Assembly: GCA_030039135.1 (NCBI GenBank)
Contig: JASHQN010000002.1
Coordinates: 1-15,972, forward strand
Direction of reading: 5' to 3'
DNA length: 15,972 nucleotides
From: Thermoplasmata archaeon
GTDB lineage: Archaea; Thermoplasmatota; Thermoplasmata; Lutacidiplasmatales; UBA184
A program made the position numbers and the translations under genes. A model generated the notes under the pieces. It was not told the origin of the DNA. It saw nothing but the letters and a program-made list of their open reading frames with translations, and did no database searches. Shown here piece by piece: positions 1 through 8,820 of the stretch; position 1 is the first letter of the stretch; every line of letters begins with the position of its first letter.

Positions 1-3000
1 ACGATCCCGTCCGGCCAGAGCTACGACGTCACCTACGAACCGATCTACCTTACCGCCCACGATCGGCCCGGCGGGTACGCGCTCGAGAACACCTTCTATC
101 GCTTGGGTGTGGACCCGCTCGGCCTCGGCTACCCTGAGAGCGGCATCACGCCCAACTACGTCGAGAACGAGACCTTCCACACAGTGAGCTTCACCGGCAG
201 CCTCCGGAGCGATTTCGCTCCCGGCGAGAAGGCCCTGATCAACACCAACATGATGTACGGGTCGTCGAACCTGCTCAACTCCGCGTACATCACTTGGAAC
301 GAGACGACGCTCTTCCTAGGATTCAATGCGTCGATCATCAGCAACAACCTCTACTTCTTCATCAGCAACGACACCAACTCCGGCTTCGGCACGTTCTCGC
401 TCAACTACACGAGCGAAACCAGCCTCAATCGACCGATCATCTTCACCCAACCGGTGAACTTCATCGGCCACGTGATCTACGGAAACGGCGGAGTCCCCAC
501 CCCCGTCTACGCGTACAACGTCACGACGCGGGAGACGACCAGTAACACCTCGGTTACGCTCGGCAACCTCACCACCAAGCTCTCCTCGATGACGACCGCG
601 TCGTCCGTGGAAGTCGCGATCCCGTTCTCCGTCCTCTACGGTCGGCCGGCGTCGTGGCCCGTGCTCGGACTGTTCGCGAACGTGAGCCTGATCGCGGCGA
701 TCGTCGGTGGCGGCGGCCCGTCCACGGGTCCCACCCTTCCCGCCGGGCAGGGATACGCGTACACCGGCTACTATAACCAGAACCACACGGACGGCTACTA
801 CGAGCTATTGAACACGTTCTTCACGGAGAACCTCGACCCGTACGGGGACGGGGTCCCGGCGCTCCAGATCAACCCGACGTACACCTACGGCCACACGTAC
901 CATAACGTCGACCTCACCGGCACCCCCACGACCGACTTCGTCGCTCCTGAGATCATCGGCCGGAACTACGAAACGCCCTACGGTTCGAGCAACCTCCTCA
1001 ACAGCCTCTATGCGACCTGGAACTACACCGACCTGTTCGTCGGCACGAACTCCACCGTGGCCGGCGGTAACAACCTCCTCGTCGCGATCTCGAACGGGAG
1101 CAAGCTCGGAGGCGCGACGAACTTCAGTTCGACGAACGTCGCGCTCCTGCAACGGAACTTCACTTTCAGTACGCCGGTCAACTTTGTCTTCGCCATCACC
1201 GGGGGCGCCTCCAGCGGCGCGCTCTACGAGGTCACGGCTTGGACGGCCACCTCGACGACGTTCACGCAGATCGCGACCATCCCCGCCGGCACCGACGGTG
1301 ACGAGTTCGCGATTTCGTTCTCCACGATCTTCCCCGATCAGCCTTCCGTGGCCGGGGCCGATGCCGTACCACCGGGCGCAAGCCTAGAGCTCGTGGCCCT
1401 CCTCTACGGAGGTACCGCCGCGCACGGCAACGGGGCGTACATCGGCCCCACGATCCCCGCCAACCAATCGGCCGGAACGGGGACCGGTTACGCCTCGATC
1501 GGCGCGTACGAGTCGATCGGGATCGACCCGAACAAGAACGGCTACGCCGAGCCCGGGATCGTTCCGAGCGCCCCGTCCGTAGTCTACAAAGGAAACCCGA
1601 TTTCCCTCGACATCATCTTCAACGACCACCAGCCCCTCTACGCCGCGATCGGCGGCCCCTGGGCTCTCGCCTGGACGGTCGTGCACCTAGAGGAGTACGC
1701 TGAGCAGGCGCTGATCGCCGGGCTCTACCCCGACGTCAACATCACCTACTCGCTCTCGGGCTCCCTCCTCTACCAGATCGAGGCGATCGGCCTCGGGGAC
1801 TACAACAACAGCTACCTCGAGGCGGCCTGGATCCCGTCGTCGCAGTGGGGCAACTCGATCTACACCGAAGTGACGACCTACGGGGACTCGTTCCTCTCAT
1901 CGTTCGTCCAGCCGTACGAGTGGAATACCACGAACGTGAGCCACGTGCTCGAGTTCGACCTCGCCTTCAACACGCCCCCCTGGGTCTACAGTGCTCCGAC
2001 GGCGGCGAGCGCGCTCTACAACAGCCTGTACACGCTCGAGGCGGGCGGCAAGATCCTGAGCACGGCTCAGCTCACGGACGCCCTCGTGGAGTTCTTCCTA
2101 TGGTCCACGAGCTGGCCGATCGAGACGGGCCAGCTCGGTAGTGCTTACATCAACTCGACCATGTGGGCGCTCTTCAACGACTCGAGCTTCCCGATCTCCG
2201 ACATCAAGACGATCCAGGATTACTACCCGGTCGAAGCCCAGCTCGTGATCTCCGCCTTCTCCAAGGACCGGATGCTCAACGACGGCGGAGGAGGGAACGT
2301 CGAGCTGATCACAACGCCGTTCGACCATCCGATCCTTCCGCTCCTGCTCTTGAACAACTGGACCGACGAGGGCGGGGCGGCGATCACGAAAGGGATCTGG
2401 ACCAGCGATACGATCGCCCAGCTCCAAATCGGCGCAGGGATCTACAACCAGACGTTCGGCCAGGAGCCGCTCGGACTGTGGAGCCCGGAGCAGGCGGTCT
2501 CGGCCTCCGTCATCCCGTACATCAACACGACCGGCTACGAGTGGACTTCCTCCTCGCAGGCGACCCTCGGGGAGGCCGGCATCTCCGTGCCCGGGTCGGG
2601 CGCGGTCACTGCGCAGGAGATGGAGCACCTCTACACGCCGTACCGGGTGTACAACGGGACCAACTCGACCGTGATGGCGTTCCGCGACGACACGCTCTCG
2701 AACGCCTGGGGTTTCGATTACGGCGACATCGCGAGCAGCCAGGGGAACTGGGCGGCGGTCGACGACTTCGTCAGCTACCTCAAGAACGTCTACGCGACCA
2801 TCCCGCGGGCGGACCACGGCTCCACCGTCGTCACGATGGCGCTCGACGGGGAGAACTGGATGTTCATGAGCCCGTTCCCCGAGGACGGCGTTCCGTTCCT
2901 CGAGGACGTCTACGCCGCCCTCGAGCAGAACTCCTCGTGGCTCGCGACCACGACCATGCAGCAGTACCTCGCGACGAGCCCGGCGCTCCCGACCCTCAGC

Positions 3001-6000
3001 AACCTGCCGATCGGCTCCTGGAACAACGAGCCCTCCGCGGGCACCGGGATCGACCCGTACCTCGGACAGTGGGCGGGGCACGGCCTCCAGGACGCGACCT
3101 GGCAGCAGCTCACCCTGGTCCGGTCCGAGGTTCAGGCGTTCGGCACGGCGAACCACCTGTCGCAGCCGATGACGCTCGCCACTCTCGAGAAGTACAACTA
3201 CTTCCCGTACCTGACAGAATGGAACACGAGCACCCTCGAAGGGAAGTACGTCGAGGCATGGACCGCGATCTACGGCGCGGAAGGCTCGGACACCTACTTC
3301 GCGTTCGACACTGCCGACCAGAGCCCGACCTCCCAGAACTCGATCGTCTTCGAGCAAGCGTTCCGCAGCGACCTGTCGCTGGCGTTGTCGATCCTCGGGC
3401 TCCCGTTGACTCCGTTCCTCGAGAGCTCCTACCAGCCCCCCGTTTCCCCGACGACGTGGGGAACGAACGCCTCGATCACCCCGATCCTCACCGGCTCGCT
3501 GTTCACGACCGAGACGTTCAGTAAGGGGACCGGCTACTCGGTGAACCAAAACGATGCGTGGGCCGGTTCGTACGTCGAGTCGACCGGCGTTTCGACCTCG
3601 GGCTCGGGAGAGATCTCGCAGGTCAATTACGCGTTCGACGTGAGCAACCTCTACTTCTCGGTCCAGGTGAACGGCGCGACCTCGGCGTACAAGAGCCCCA
3701 ACTTCTACACGGCCGCCCAGGACGATCTGAACGTGTACTTCTCGCCGGTCAACCCCGGCGCGGGGAACCTCCAATCGCTCGGAGTCCCCGACGGGGTCTA
3801 CTCGGTCGGTTCGACCCCGTTCGACTTCGCTGCGACCACTCAGGCGACGATCGAGGGGAACACGGTCACTCCCACCGGTAGCGCGACGTTGGGCCTCTTT
3901 TCGGGCTCGGCGGGCGGGACCTGGGTCGCCTCCACGACCCTCCCGATCGCGGGCGACGCGTTCGTCGGAGGTCTTTTGCAGCTGCAAGTGCCGATGAGCG
4001 TCCTGGGCATGGTCCCCGGGGACTCGGTCGAGTTCTTCATCGCCGCGGTGAACTCGACGACCGGGGCGCCGGTCAGCTGGATCGGTCCGCTGACCATCGC
4101 GGTCCCGAGCTCCCTCTCGAAGCTCACGCTCATCTCGACGATCCACAACACGTCGCCCGACAACGGGCCCGGCGACTACACCTACCCCACGGCGGAATCG
4201 GCCGGGGTCAAGCTGATCCCGAACCCCTTCCCGCCGAACTCGTTCGACATGCAGTGGATCAACGTGTCGATGAATCCGTTCACCGTCCAGTTCAACATCA
4301 CGTTCGGCAACCTGTCGAACATCTACGGCGGTGCGGACGGGTTCTCGCAGCCGATCATCGACATCTACATCCATGAGCCCGGGGCGGCCGGGAACCTTTC
4401 CGGCCTCGCGGGCACCGGGATCGACATCGCCGCGCCGGACGCATGGGCATGGGCGATCCAGGCGTCGGGCTATCCCGCCGACAACTACCTGGAGAACGGC
4501 GTGACCCACGTCGAGAATCCCGCCCCCGTGCTGGTCAGCACGAACCTCGGCGAGGGCTCCGGGGTCAACGGCGCGATCCTGCCGAACAAGACCGTCAGCA
4601 TCGAGGTTCCGACGTCGATCATCGGGAGCGCGATCTCGACCTACAGCTACGTGATCGTCGCCGGCTCCCAGGACGGCTATGGCGTCAACGGCTGGCGGAT
4701 CGTGTATCCGACGGCGAGCGAGTACCAGGGCGGCGGCGCGAACTACACCGACTCCTCGAACGTCTACAGCTACCTCTCGCCCGCGATGGTCGGCTCGAAC
4801 CCGACGCTGACGCAGCAGAACCTGCTCAGCAACTACTCGGCCACTCACTATGCGACGCTCGTCGGGATCCAGCTGCCGCTCCTCCACCACGTGACCAGCG
4901 CGGCAGCGACCCTCGGGCCCTCGGCGTTCGTGAACGTCTCGAACGATCCCGAGGCCCTCTACGCGTTCGGTTCGCAGGTCTACGTGTCGACCTCCACCGA
5001 TGGGATGACGTGGAGTGCGCCGGCGCCGTTGGTGAATCTCTCGTTCGTTCCGACCGGGATGGCGGCAACGGGAGGTTCGACGCCGGGGCTCCTCGCGTGG
5101 AGCGGGGCGAACTACGTGCTGATGAACCTCGCGACCGATAAGCTCGTGAACGGAACCGTCTCGGGACCGATCGAAGCCGGGGCGCTGACCTACGGCAGCA
5201 CCGGGTTCGTGGTCGCGCTCGACGTCTCGGGGGTCGTGGAGTTCGGCCCGCCCGACGCCACGCTGTGGTTCGCCTGGCTGGGGGCGACGGGGGTCGGGCT
5301 CGCCGCTCTGAACAACTCGATCCTGCTCGCGTACGCGAACGCCACCCTGGTCCGCGTGCTCGTCGTCGGAATCACCCCCAGCGCGGTCACGATCGGGACG
5401 ACGGCGCTGATGACCGCGCCGGTCCCCACGGGTGCCACGGTGGAGAGCCTGGCGCTCGCCGTCGACCCCTCGGGGGCCGTCGCGGTCGCGATCGCCGCCA
5501 AGAACTCGAGCGGGTCGAACATCCTCCTCGCCACGGGGGCCGGGAATCAGACGTTCACCGCGCTCACGGCCGACGGGCAGGACTACTCCCCGTCGGTCCT
5601 CATCGGCGGGACCGCCGGAGCCTACACGGCGTACGTCGGGTTCACGAACACCGCGTCGAAAGGCAACGTCTTCTTCCTGCCGGCGTCGGTCGGCACCGTC
5701 CAGGGCTCGGCGGTCGTTACCCCGCCCACCAAGGCGCCGGTCTCGTACATCAACACGACACGGTACTTCAACACGACCAAGTATCTCAACACGACAAAGT
5801 ACCTCAACACCACGACCACGTCGTCGCTCCCGCTCTGGGAGTGGGTGGTGAACGACCTCTTGATCGCCCTGATCGCGATCGGCGTCACGGTGGCGGCCCT
5901 CTGGGGCTGGCGCCGGGGAGGCGGGTCATCGGGCCGGGGGGTCACGCCGTGGCAGGAGACCACCGCCGGCGGGACTCCCCCGGCCGAGAGCGGCACTTCG

Positions 6001-6114
6001 GGCGCCGGGACGACGACCGAAGCTCCGCCCGAGGAGTCCACCTCCGCGATGACCGATAGTCCCTCGGGAGAACCGTCCCCCTGGGAGAACTCTTCAGAAG
6101 GAGAGACTCACTAG
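1..6114 (+). CDS. Giant extracellular membrane-anchored GH57 glycoside hydrolase (5' end outside window)
   Basis: The frame is open from base 1, so the start and signal peptide lie upstream; 2037 residues are visible. Two related modules of about 240 residues come first (roughly 75-740 and 770-1480), followed by a third DP-x3-G linker near 1520. The GH57 domain runs about 1600-3420: FNDHQPLY (1618-1641), NVELITTPFDHPILPLL (2296-2346), LWSPE with the probable nucleophile Glu at 2488-2490, LDGEN with the probable acid/base Asp at 2845-2847, and AEGSD (3277-3291). A beta-sandwich follows, then a glucodextranase-type (DOMON-like) module opened by DNGPGDY near 4160 and ending near 4890. After it come a propeller-like Gly/Val/Ala-rich region (about 4920-5700), a sequon stalk, one membrane helix (about 5845-5910) stopped by RR, and a disordered 68-residue acidic Pro/Ser/Thr tail. 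GH57 enzymes of this architecture (amylopullulanase type) cut alpha-glucans outside the cell; the exact substrate is not shown here. The C-terminus should face the cytosol. Confidence 0.9.
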   Translation, partial: TIPSGQSYDVTYEPIYLTAHDRPGGYALENTFYRLGVDPLGLGYPESGITPNYVENETFHTVSFTGSLRSDFAPGEKALINTNMMYGSSNLLNSAYITWNETTLFLGFNASIISNNLYFFISNDTNSGFGTFSLNYTSETSLNRPIIFTQPVNFIGHVIYGNGGVPTPVYAYNVTTRETTSNTSVTLGNLTTKLSSMTTASSVEVAIPFSVLYGRPASWPVLGLFANVSLIAAIVGGGGPSTGPTLPAGQGYAYTGYYNQNHTDGYYELLNTFFTENLDPYGDGVPALQINPTYTYGHTYHNVDLTGTPTTDFVAPEIIGRNYETPYGSSNLLNSLYATWNYTDLFVGTNSTVAGGNNLLVAISNGSKLGGATNFSSTNVALLQRNFTFSTPVNFVFAITGGASSGALYEVTAWTATSTTFTQIATIPAGTDGDEFAISFSTIFPDQPSVAGADAVPPGASLELVALLYGGTAAHGNGAYIGPTIPANQSAGTGTGYASIGAYESIGIDPNKNGYAEPGIVPSAPSVVYKGNPISLDIIFNDHQPLYAAIGGPWALAWTVVHLEEYAEQALIAGLYPDVNITYSLSGSLLYQIEAIGLGDYNNSYLEAAWIPSSQWGNSIYTEVTTYGDSFLSSFVQPYEWNTTNVSHVLEFDLAFNTPPWVYSAPTAASALYNSLYTLEAGGKILSTAQLTDALVEFFLWSTSWPIETGQLGSAYINSTMWALFNDSSFPISDIKTIQDYYPVEAQLVISAFSKDRMLNDGGGGNVELITTPFDHPILPLLLLNNWTDEGGAAITKGIWTSDTIAQLQIGAGIYNQTFGQEPLGLWSPEQAVSASVIPYINTTGYEWTSSSQATLGEAGISVPGSGAVTAQEMEHLYTPYRVYNGTNSTVMAFRDDTLSNAWGFDYGDIASSQGNWAAVDDFVSYLKNVYATIPRADHGSTVVTMALDGENWMFMSPFPEDGVPFLEDVYAALEQNSSWLATTTMQQYLATSPALPTLSNLPIGSWNNEPSAGTGIDPYLGQWAGHGLQDATWQQLTLVRSEVQAFGTANHLSQPMTLATLEKYNYFPYLTEWNTSTLEGKYVEAWTAIYGAEGSDTYFAFDTADQSPTSQNSIVFEQAFRSDLSLALSILGLPLTPFLESSYQPPVSPTTWGTNASITPILTGSLFTTETFSKGTGYSVNQNDAWAGSYVESTGVSTSGSGEISQVNYAFDVSNLYFSVQVNGATSAYKSPNFYTAAQDDLNVYFSPVNPGAGNLQSLGVPDGVYSVGSTPFDFAATTQATIEGNTVTPTGSATLGLFSGSAGGTWVASTTLPIAGDAFVGGLLQLQVPMSVLGMVPGDSVEFFIAAVNSTTGAPVSWIGPLTIAVPSSLSKLTLISTIHNTSPDNGPGDYTYPTAESAGVKLIPNPFPPNSFDMQWINVSMNPFTVQFNITFGNLSNIYGGADGFSQPIIDIYIHEPGAAGNLSGLAGTGIDIAAPDAWAWAIQASGYPADNYLENGVTHVENPAPVLVSTNLGEGSGVNGAILPNKTVSIEVPTSIIGSAISTYSYVIVAGSQDGYGVNGWRIVYPTASEYQGGGANYTDSSNVYSYLSPAMVGSNPTLTQQNLLSNYSATHYATLVGIQLPLLHHVTSAAATLGPSAFVNVSNDPEALYAFGSQVYVSTSTDGMTWSAPAPLVNLSFVPTGMAATGGSTPGLLAWSGANYVLMNLATDKLVNGTVSGPIEAGALTYGSTGFVVALDVSGVVEFGPPDATLWFAWLGATGVGLAALNNSILLAYANATLVRVLVVGITPSAVTIGTTALMTAPVPTGATVESLALAVDPSGAVAVAIAAKNSSGSNILLATGAGNQTFTALTADGQDYSPSVLIGGTAGAYTAYVGFTNTASKGNVFFLPASVGTVQGSAVVTPPTKAPVSYINTTRYFNTTKYLNTTKYLNTTTTSSLPLWEWVVNDLLIALIAIGVTVAALWGWRRGGGSSGRGVTPWQETTAGGTPPAESGTSGAGTTTEAPPEESTSAMTDSPSGEPSPWENSSEGETH
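76..1590 (+). repeat. Tandem N-terminal modules of the GH57 protein
   Basis: Two modules share the order DP-x3-G, an aromatic-rich strand, SDF or TDF, YGSSNLLNS, a TWN-x-T strand pair, a run ending SN, and F-x-x-PVNF. In module 1, YGSSNLLNSAYITWN is followed by LFLGFN; in module 2, YGSSNLLNSLYATWN is followed by LFVGTN. A third DP-x3-G (GIDPNKNG, about 1520) begins the linker to the catalytic domain. The pattern suggests an internal duplication of a beta-sandwich, possibly a carbohydrate-binding or DOMON-like fold; I do not recognise the family. More copies may lie before the window. Confidence 0.75.
5746..5817 (+). repeat. Four tandem 18-nt units encoding N-glycosylation sequons
   Basis: Four consecutive six-codon units encode Tyr-(Ile/Phe/Leu)-Asn-Thr-Thr-(Arg/Lys/Thr), each with one N-x-T sequon. 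They sit just outside the C-terminal membrane helix of the GH57 protein. The units differ at synonymous positions (acg aca, acg acc, acc acg), so they are not a fresh DNA slippage product. The likely role is a heavily glycosylated, protease-resistant stalk between the ectodomain and the membrane. Confidence 0.85.
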
Positions 6115-6238
6115 GCGACGGAGCTCTTCCGAGGAGCGCCGCCGATCCTGCGGCCCCGCTCGCTCGCTCCGGCACCGATCTCGAAGATGCCCTAGCCCCT
6201 CCGACGGTCCACGGGGCGGTTCGCTGGGAGGGCGGACG

Positions 6239-7768
6239 CTAGAACGGCGGAATGTCGTTCATCTGCATCTGCGAGATCATCGAGCCTTCGATGGCGTCCA
6301 TCGCGGCTTGGGCCGATATCTCGCCCGCGACGTAGCTCGATATCTCGGTGTTGTAGGGATCCCAGAAGTAGGTCATCTGCGGCGTGTTCGGGAACGCCTG
6401 CGAGTAGTTGAAGAACTGGTCGAGGAACCCCTGTTCGAACGGGATGTTCAACGACTCCACGTAGTGGAACGGGACGGCGAGGGACGGGATGTCGCCGGAG
6501 GAGTTGAACAGCTCGCCCTCGACCTCGTCGCTTGCGAGGAACCGGCTGAAATTGATGGAATCGCTGACCGCCGCAGAACTCGCTCCCGACGCCTCAGGCA
6601 CGCTCACGTAGGCGCCGATCGAGCCCCAGAGCGGTAAGGGGTGGTCTCCCGTCTGGGAGACGATCGGGATCGGGGCGACCCCCACGTTCTTGGCGCCAAG
6701 GGCGTTGACGTACTGGTCGATGTCCCAGGGTCCGTCGAAGATCATTCCCGCGTCGCCCTCGGCGAACTGGTCGATGTAGGTCGACTCGGAGGTGACCCCC
6801 GGGGGTTCGATCGCGTCGACGGTCGAGAAGTTGTTGAGGAACGTGAGCGCGTCCACGGCCGCCGGGGTCGCCAGGTCGGGCGTGCCGTTCGGGTAGAACA
6901 TCTGCCCCCCGAAGCCGGTCAGCCAGGCCGGGTAGCGGTACCCGCCGTCCGAGTCGACGCCATAGATCAGGCCCGCGACCGTGATCGAACCTGCCGACGT
7001 CACCGTGATGTTCTTCGCCTCGGAAATCATCTGATCGGTGGTCGTCGGGACGGTCTTGACGAGCTCCTTGTTGTAGATCATCGCGACGCCGTTGACGTTC
7101 AGCGGGAACCCGTAGACCCCGTACCCCTGTGTGACGTCCGCGATCGCCGTCGGAAGGAACGGGCTGAACGTCGAAGCGGGAAGGACCGCGCTGAGGTTCT
7201 CGAGGAAGCCGTCAAAGTAGAGTCCCCCGGCGAAGTCGCTCGCTCCGATCAGAACGTCCGGCGCGTCCCCGGCGAGCGCAGCCGCGACGTAGTTCGAGGG
7301 CGAAGGGGTCGTCTGGTTGGTCCAGCTAATCGTCTGCTCGGGGTTCGCGGCTTCGTACTCACTCACCGCTTTGGTGAACGCCGGGAATTCGGTTGAGCTG
7401 AAGTCCTGCCAGACGGTGATCGTCTCGGGAGTGGGGCCGCTCCCACCGCCACCGCCCCCGCCACCGCCGCCCCCGCCGCCGCCGCCTCCGCCGCCCCCGC
7501 CGCCGCCACCCTTTCCGCTGCCCGACTTCGAGCTCGAGGAGGGTCGCGTCTCGAGGTAGTAGAACGATCCCGCGATCACGACGGCGACCACGACCGCGAT
7601 CACGATGGCGATCTGGCCCGTGCGGCGTTTACGGCGTTGCGGACCCGCCAGCGCAGGGGACCTCGGTGGAGGCCCTACCGGCTTCGGAGACGCCCCCGTC
7701 GCGGAGCCGACGCTGCCGCCAGGCGTTGGAGCAGCTGAGGCGGACACAACTAGAACGGATGGCTTCAC
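6239..7768 (-). CDS. Membrane-anchored MalE-like sugar ABC transporter substrate-binding protein
   Basis: This 509-residue protein would capture oligosaccharides, maltodextrin-like by family, for an ABC importer. Residues 1-50 are Pro/Ser/Gly-rich and end in QRRKRR. A hydrophobic helix spans about 51-72, and no lipobox cysteine is visible, so the helix is probably an uncleaved anchor with the N-terminus inside. A Ser/Gly linker follows with 23 consecutive glycines at 87-109. The family 1 solute-binding domain runs from about 115 to the end, with ITVWQDF, ALAGDAPDV, GFPLNVNGVAMIYNKEL and AGMIFDGPWDI, the last typical of MalE relatives. The start used is GTG at 7766-7768. The only TATA-like box lies directly against it, so the in-frame GTG at 7745-7747 (Val8), 26 nt further in, is a plausible leaderless start. 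No permease or ATPase gene is adjacent. It converges with the GH57 gene across a 124-nt gap, in keeping with a shared role in glycan use. Confidence 0.9.
   Translation of the reverse strand: MKPSVLVVSASAAPTPGGSVGSATGASPKPVGPPPRSPALAGPQRRKRRTGQIAIVIAVVVAVVIAGSFYYLETRPSSSSKSGSGKGGGGGGGGGGGGGGGGGGGGGGGSGPTPETITVWQDFSSTEFPAFTKAVSEYEAANPEQTISWTNQTTPSPSNYVAAALAGDAPDVLIGASDFAGGLYFDGFLENLSAVLPASTFSPFLPTAIADVTQGYGVYGFPLNVNGVAMIYNKELVKTVPTTTDQMISEAKNITVTSAGSITVAGLIYGVDSDGGYRYPAWLTGFGGQMFYPNGTPDLATPAAVDALTFLNNFSTVDAIEPPGVTSESTYIDQFAEGDAGMIFDGPWDIDQYVNALGAKNVGVAPIPIVSQTGDHPLPLWGSIGAYVSVPEASGASSAAVSDSINFSRFLASDEVEGELFNSSGDIPSLAVPFHYVESLNIPFEQGFLDQFFNYSQAFPNTPQMTYFWDPYNTEISSYVAGEISAQAAMDAIEGSMISQMQMNDIPPF
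7442..7510 (-). repeat. Run of 23 glycine codons in the binding protein
   Basis: Every codon from 7510 down to 7442 is a glycine codon: 14 GGC, 4 GGG, 4 GGT and 1 GGA. It forms a flexible linker between the membrane helix and the sugar-binding domain. The synonymous mixture argues that the glycine tract itself has been kept, although length change by slippage or assembly error is possible in so GC-rich a tract. Confidence 0.9.
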
Positions 7769-7779
7769 GATATTTCAAC
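7769..7779 (-). promoter_or_regulatory. TATA-like box of the sugar-binding protein gene
   Basis: The minus strand reads GTTGAAATATC here, the only AT-rich stretch in the 162-nt gap. It is centred about 26 nt before the GTG at 7745-7747, the distance expected for an archaeal leaderless transcript. Seen: the sequence and spacing. Inferred: promoter function and the shifted start. Confidence 0.4.
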
Positions 7780-7930
7780 TAGGGGTGTGGCCCCTTTCAC
7801 ACGGGCAACTGACGGGACCCGTGCACGGCGCCGACGTTCGCCCATGCCCTCGGTCTAGGGGATCTTCGGAGCTCAGCCGCGGCTCCCTCGGGCGGAACCG
7901 GTAGCGCAAGCGCCGACCCGCTGCCGCCCC

Positions 7931-8791
7931 TCAATCCGCGCGTCGAGCTACCACCACGCGACTGGGAAACCCTCCCGCGCGAGGAAGCACTTCGCTCAGC
8001 CGCACGAACATCGCCGATGGAAGCCATCGCATCACGCGGTAATCTTCCAATCCCGTGGGGTACTCGCGGACGGTCGAGAACCCGGCCGAAGCCAGCTCTT
8101 CAGCGAAATGCCGCCGAGTGGACGACCACGTCGGCAGCGCGCTCGGCCTCACGGTGACGAGCGGCGCGCGGGAGAAGGTACGGGGGCGGACTGGCTCTCC
8201 CGCCCGGTCAGCCAGCGCCACCTTGAGATCGTCGGCGAGGCTGCCGAGCGATGGGTGGGGCTCGTACGAGACGACGAGGAGACCCCCGGGGACCAAGATC
8301 CGGCGGATCTCCCGAAGTGCGCCGACCGGGTCCCCAAGGAATCCATGGACCCGAATGAGCGTCGCGAAAGTGAAGGCCCGGTCCCGGAACGGAAGGCGAT
8401 AGACGTTGCCAGCAACTCGAGAGGAGCGCGCCTCGCTTCGTAGCGGGACCCGTCGCAGGAATCTGGCCGTAGCGTCGAACGCGCAGTAGCGCTTGGCTGC
8501 TTCCTGTAAGACGAGGGAGAGACGGCCCTCCCCACATCCGAGCTCGACCACCGACCGAAGGTCCCCGATCGCCATGGTTCGTCGCAGGATCGCACTCTCC
8601 ACCTCGGTCACGCGATCCCGACCGCGCCAAAGTGCTTCGAAATCGAAGCGGCTAAAGTCGGGCGTCCTTCGGCCTCGTCGAGTCGAACTTCCGTCGCCCA
8701 CCCCCCTAAGATCTTCCCTAGAACCGAGACGGAATCCACGGGGGTGCGTCGCGCGTGATCCGATGTCCGCGGGATCGGAGAGTTCGCTCAC
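7931..8791 (-). CDS. Class I SAM-dependent methyltransferase
   Basis: The 286-residue protein has a Rossmann methyltransferase core after an about 75-residue N-terminal extension rich in Arg, Gly and Ser. Motif I is VVELGCGEGR (81-90), the acidic residue at the end of strand 2 is the Asp of CAFDAT (about 106), NVYRLPF (129-135) precedes the motif III region, and ILVPGGLLVVSYEP (165-178) is the usual post-motif strand of UbiE-like (Methyltransf_11/25) enzymes. The fold is clear but the substrate is not; small molecules, lipids or proteins are all possible. The start used is GTG at 8789-8791, 30-35 nt below a weak TATA-like box; the poorly conserved-looking N-terminus makes a downstream start possible. 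It is transcribed away from the propeller protein gene at 8911 and lies 162 nt upstream of the sugar-binding protein gene on the same strand. No operon partner points to a pathway. Confidence 0.82.
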   Translation of the reverse strand: MSELSDPADIGSRATHPRGFRLGSREDLRGVGDGSSTRRGRRTPDFSRFDFEALWRGRDRVTEVESAILRRTMAIGDLRSVVELGCGEGRLSLVLQEAAKRYCAFDATARFLRRVPLRSEARSSRVAGNVYRLPFRDRAFTFATLIRVHGFLGDPVGALREIRRILVPGGLLVVSYEPHPSLGSLADDLKVALADRAGEPVRPRTFSRAPLVTVRPSALPTWSSTRRHFAEELASAGFSTVREYPTGLEDYRVMRWLPSAMFVRLSEVLPRAGGFPSRVVVARRAD

Positions 8792-8820
8792 GGTCGAGTG
8801 GGGGTAGGTCTGCTCGGGTC

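Noticed and set aside
2098..4890. A 930-codon open frame on the minus strand inside the GH57 gene
   Set aside because: Its product is dominated by Arg, Val, Asp and Gly with no domain, as expected from the antisense of a GC-rich gene with C/G-biased third positions. The plus strand has clear GH57 motifs across the same interval.
6115..6238. Possible bidirectional terminator between the convergent GH57 and binding-protein genes
   Set aside because: I see no convincing stem-loop and no T-run on either strand, so no feature is called.
7317..7559. Plus-strand ORF with a long proline run
   Set aside because: The prolines are the complement of the poly-glycine codons in the binding protein; no other support.
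7868..7886. GC-rich inverted repeat (GGAGC...GCTCC, containing AGCCGCGGCT) after the methyltransferase gene
   Set aside because: Short, GC-rich palindromes are expected by chance at this base composition, and no T-run follows.
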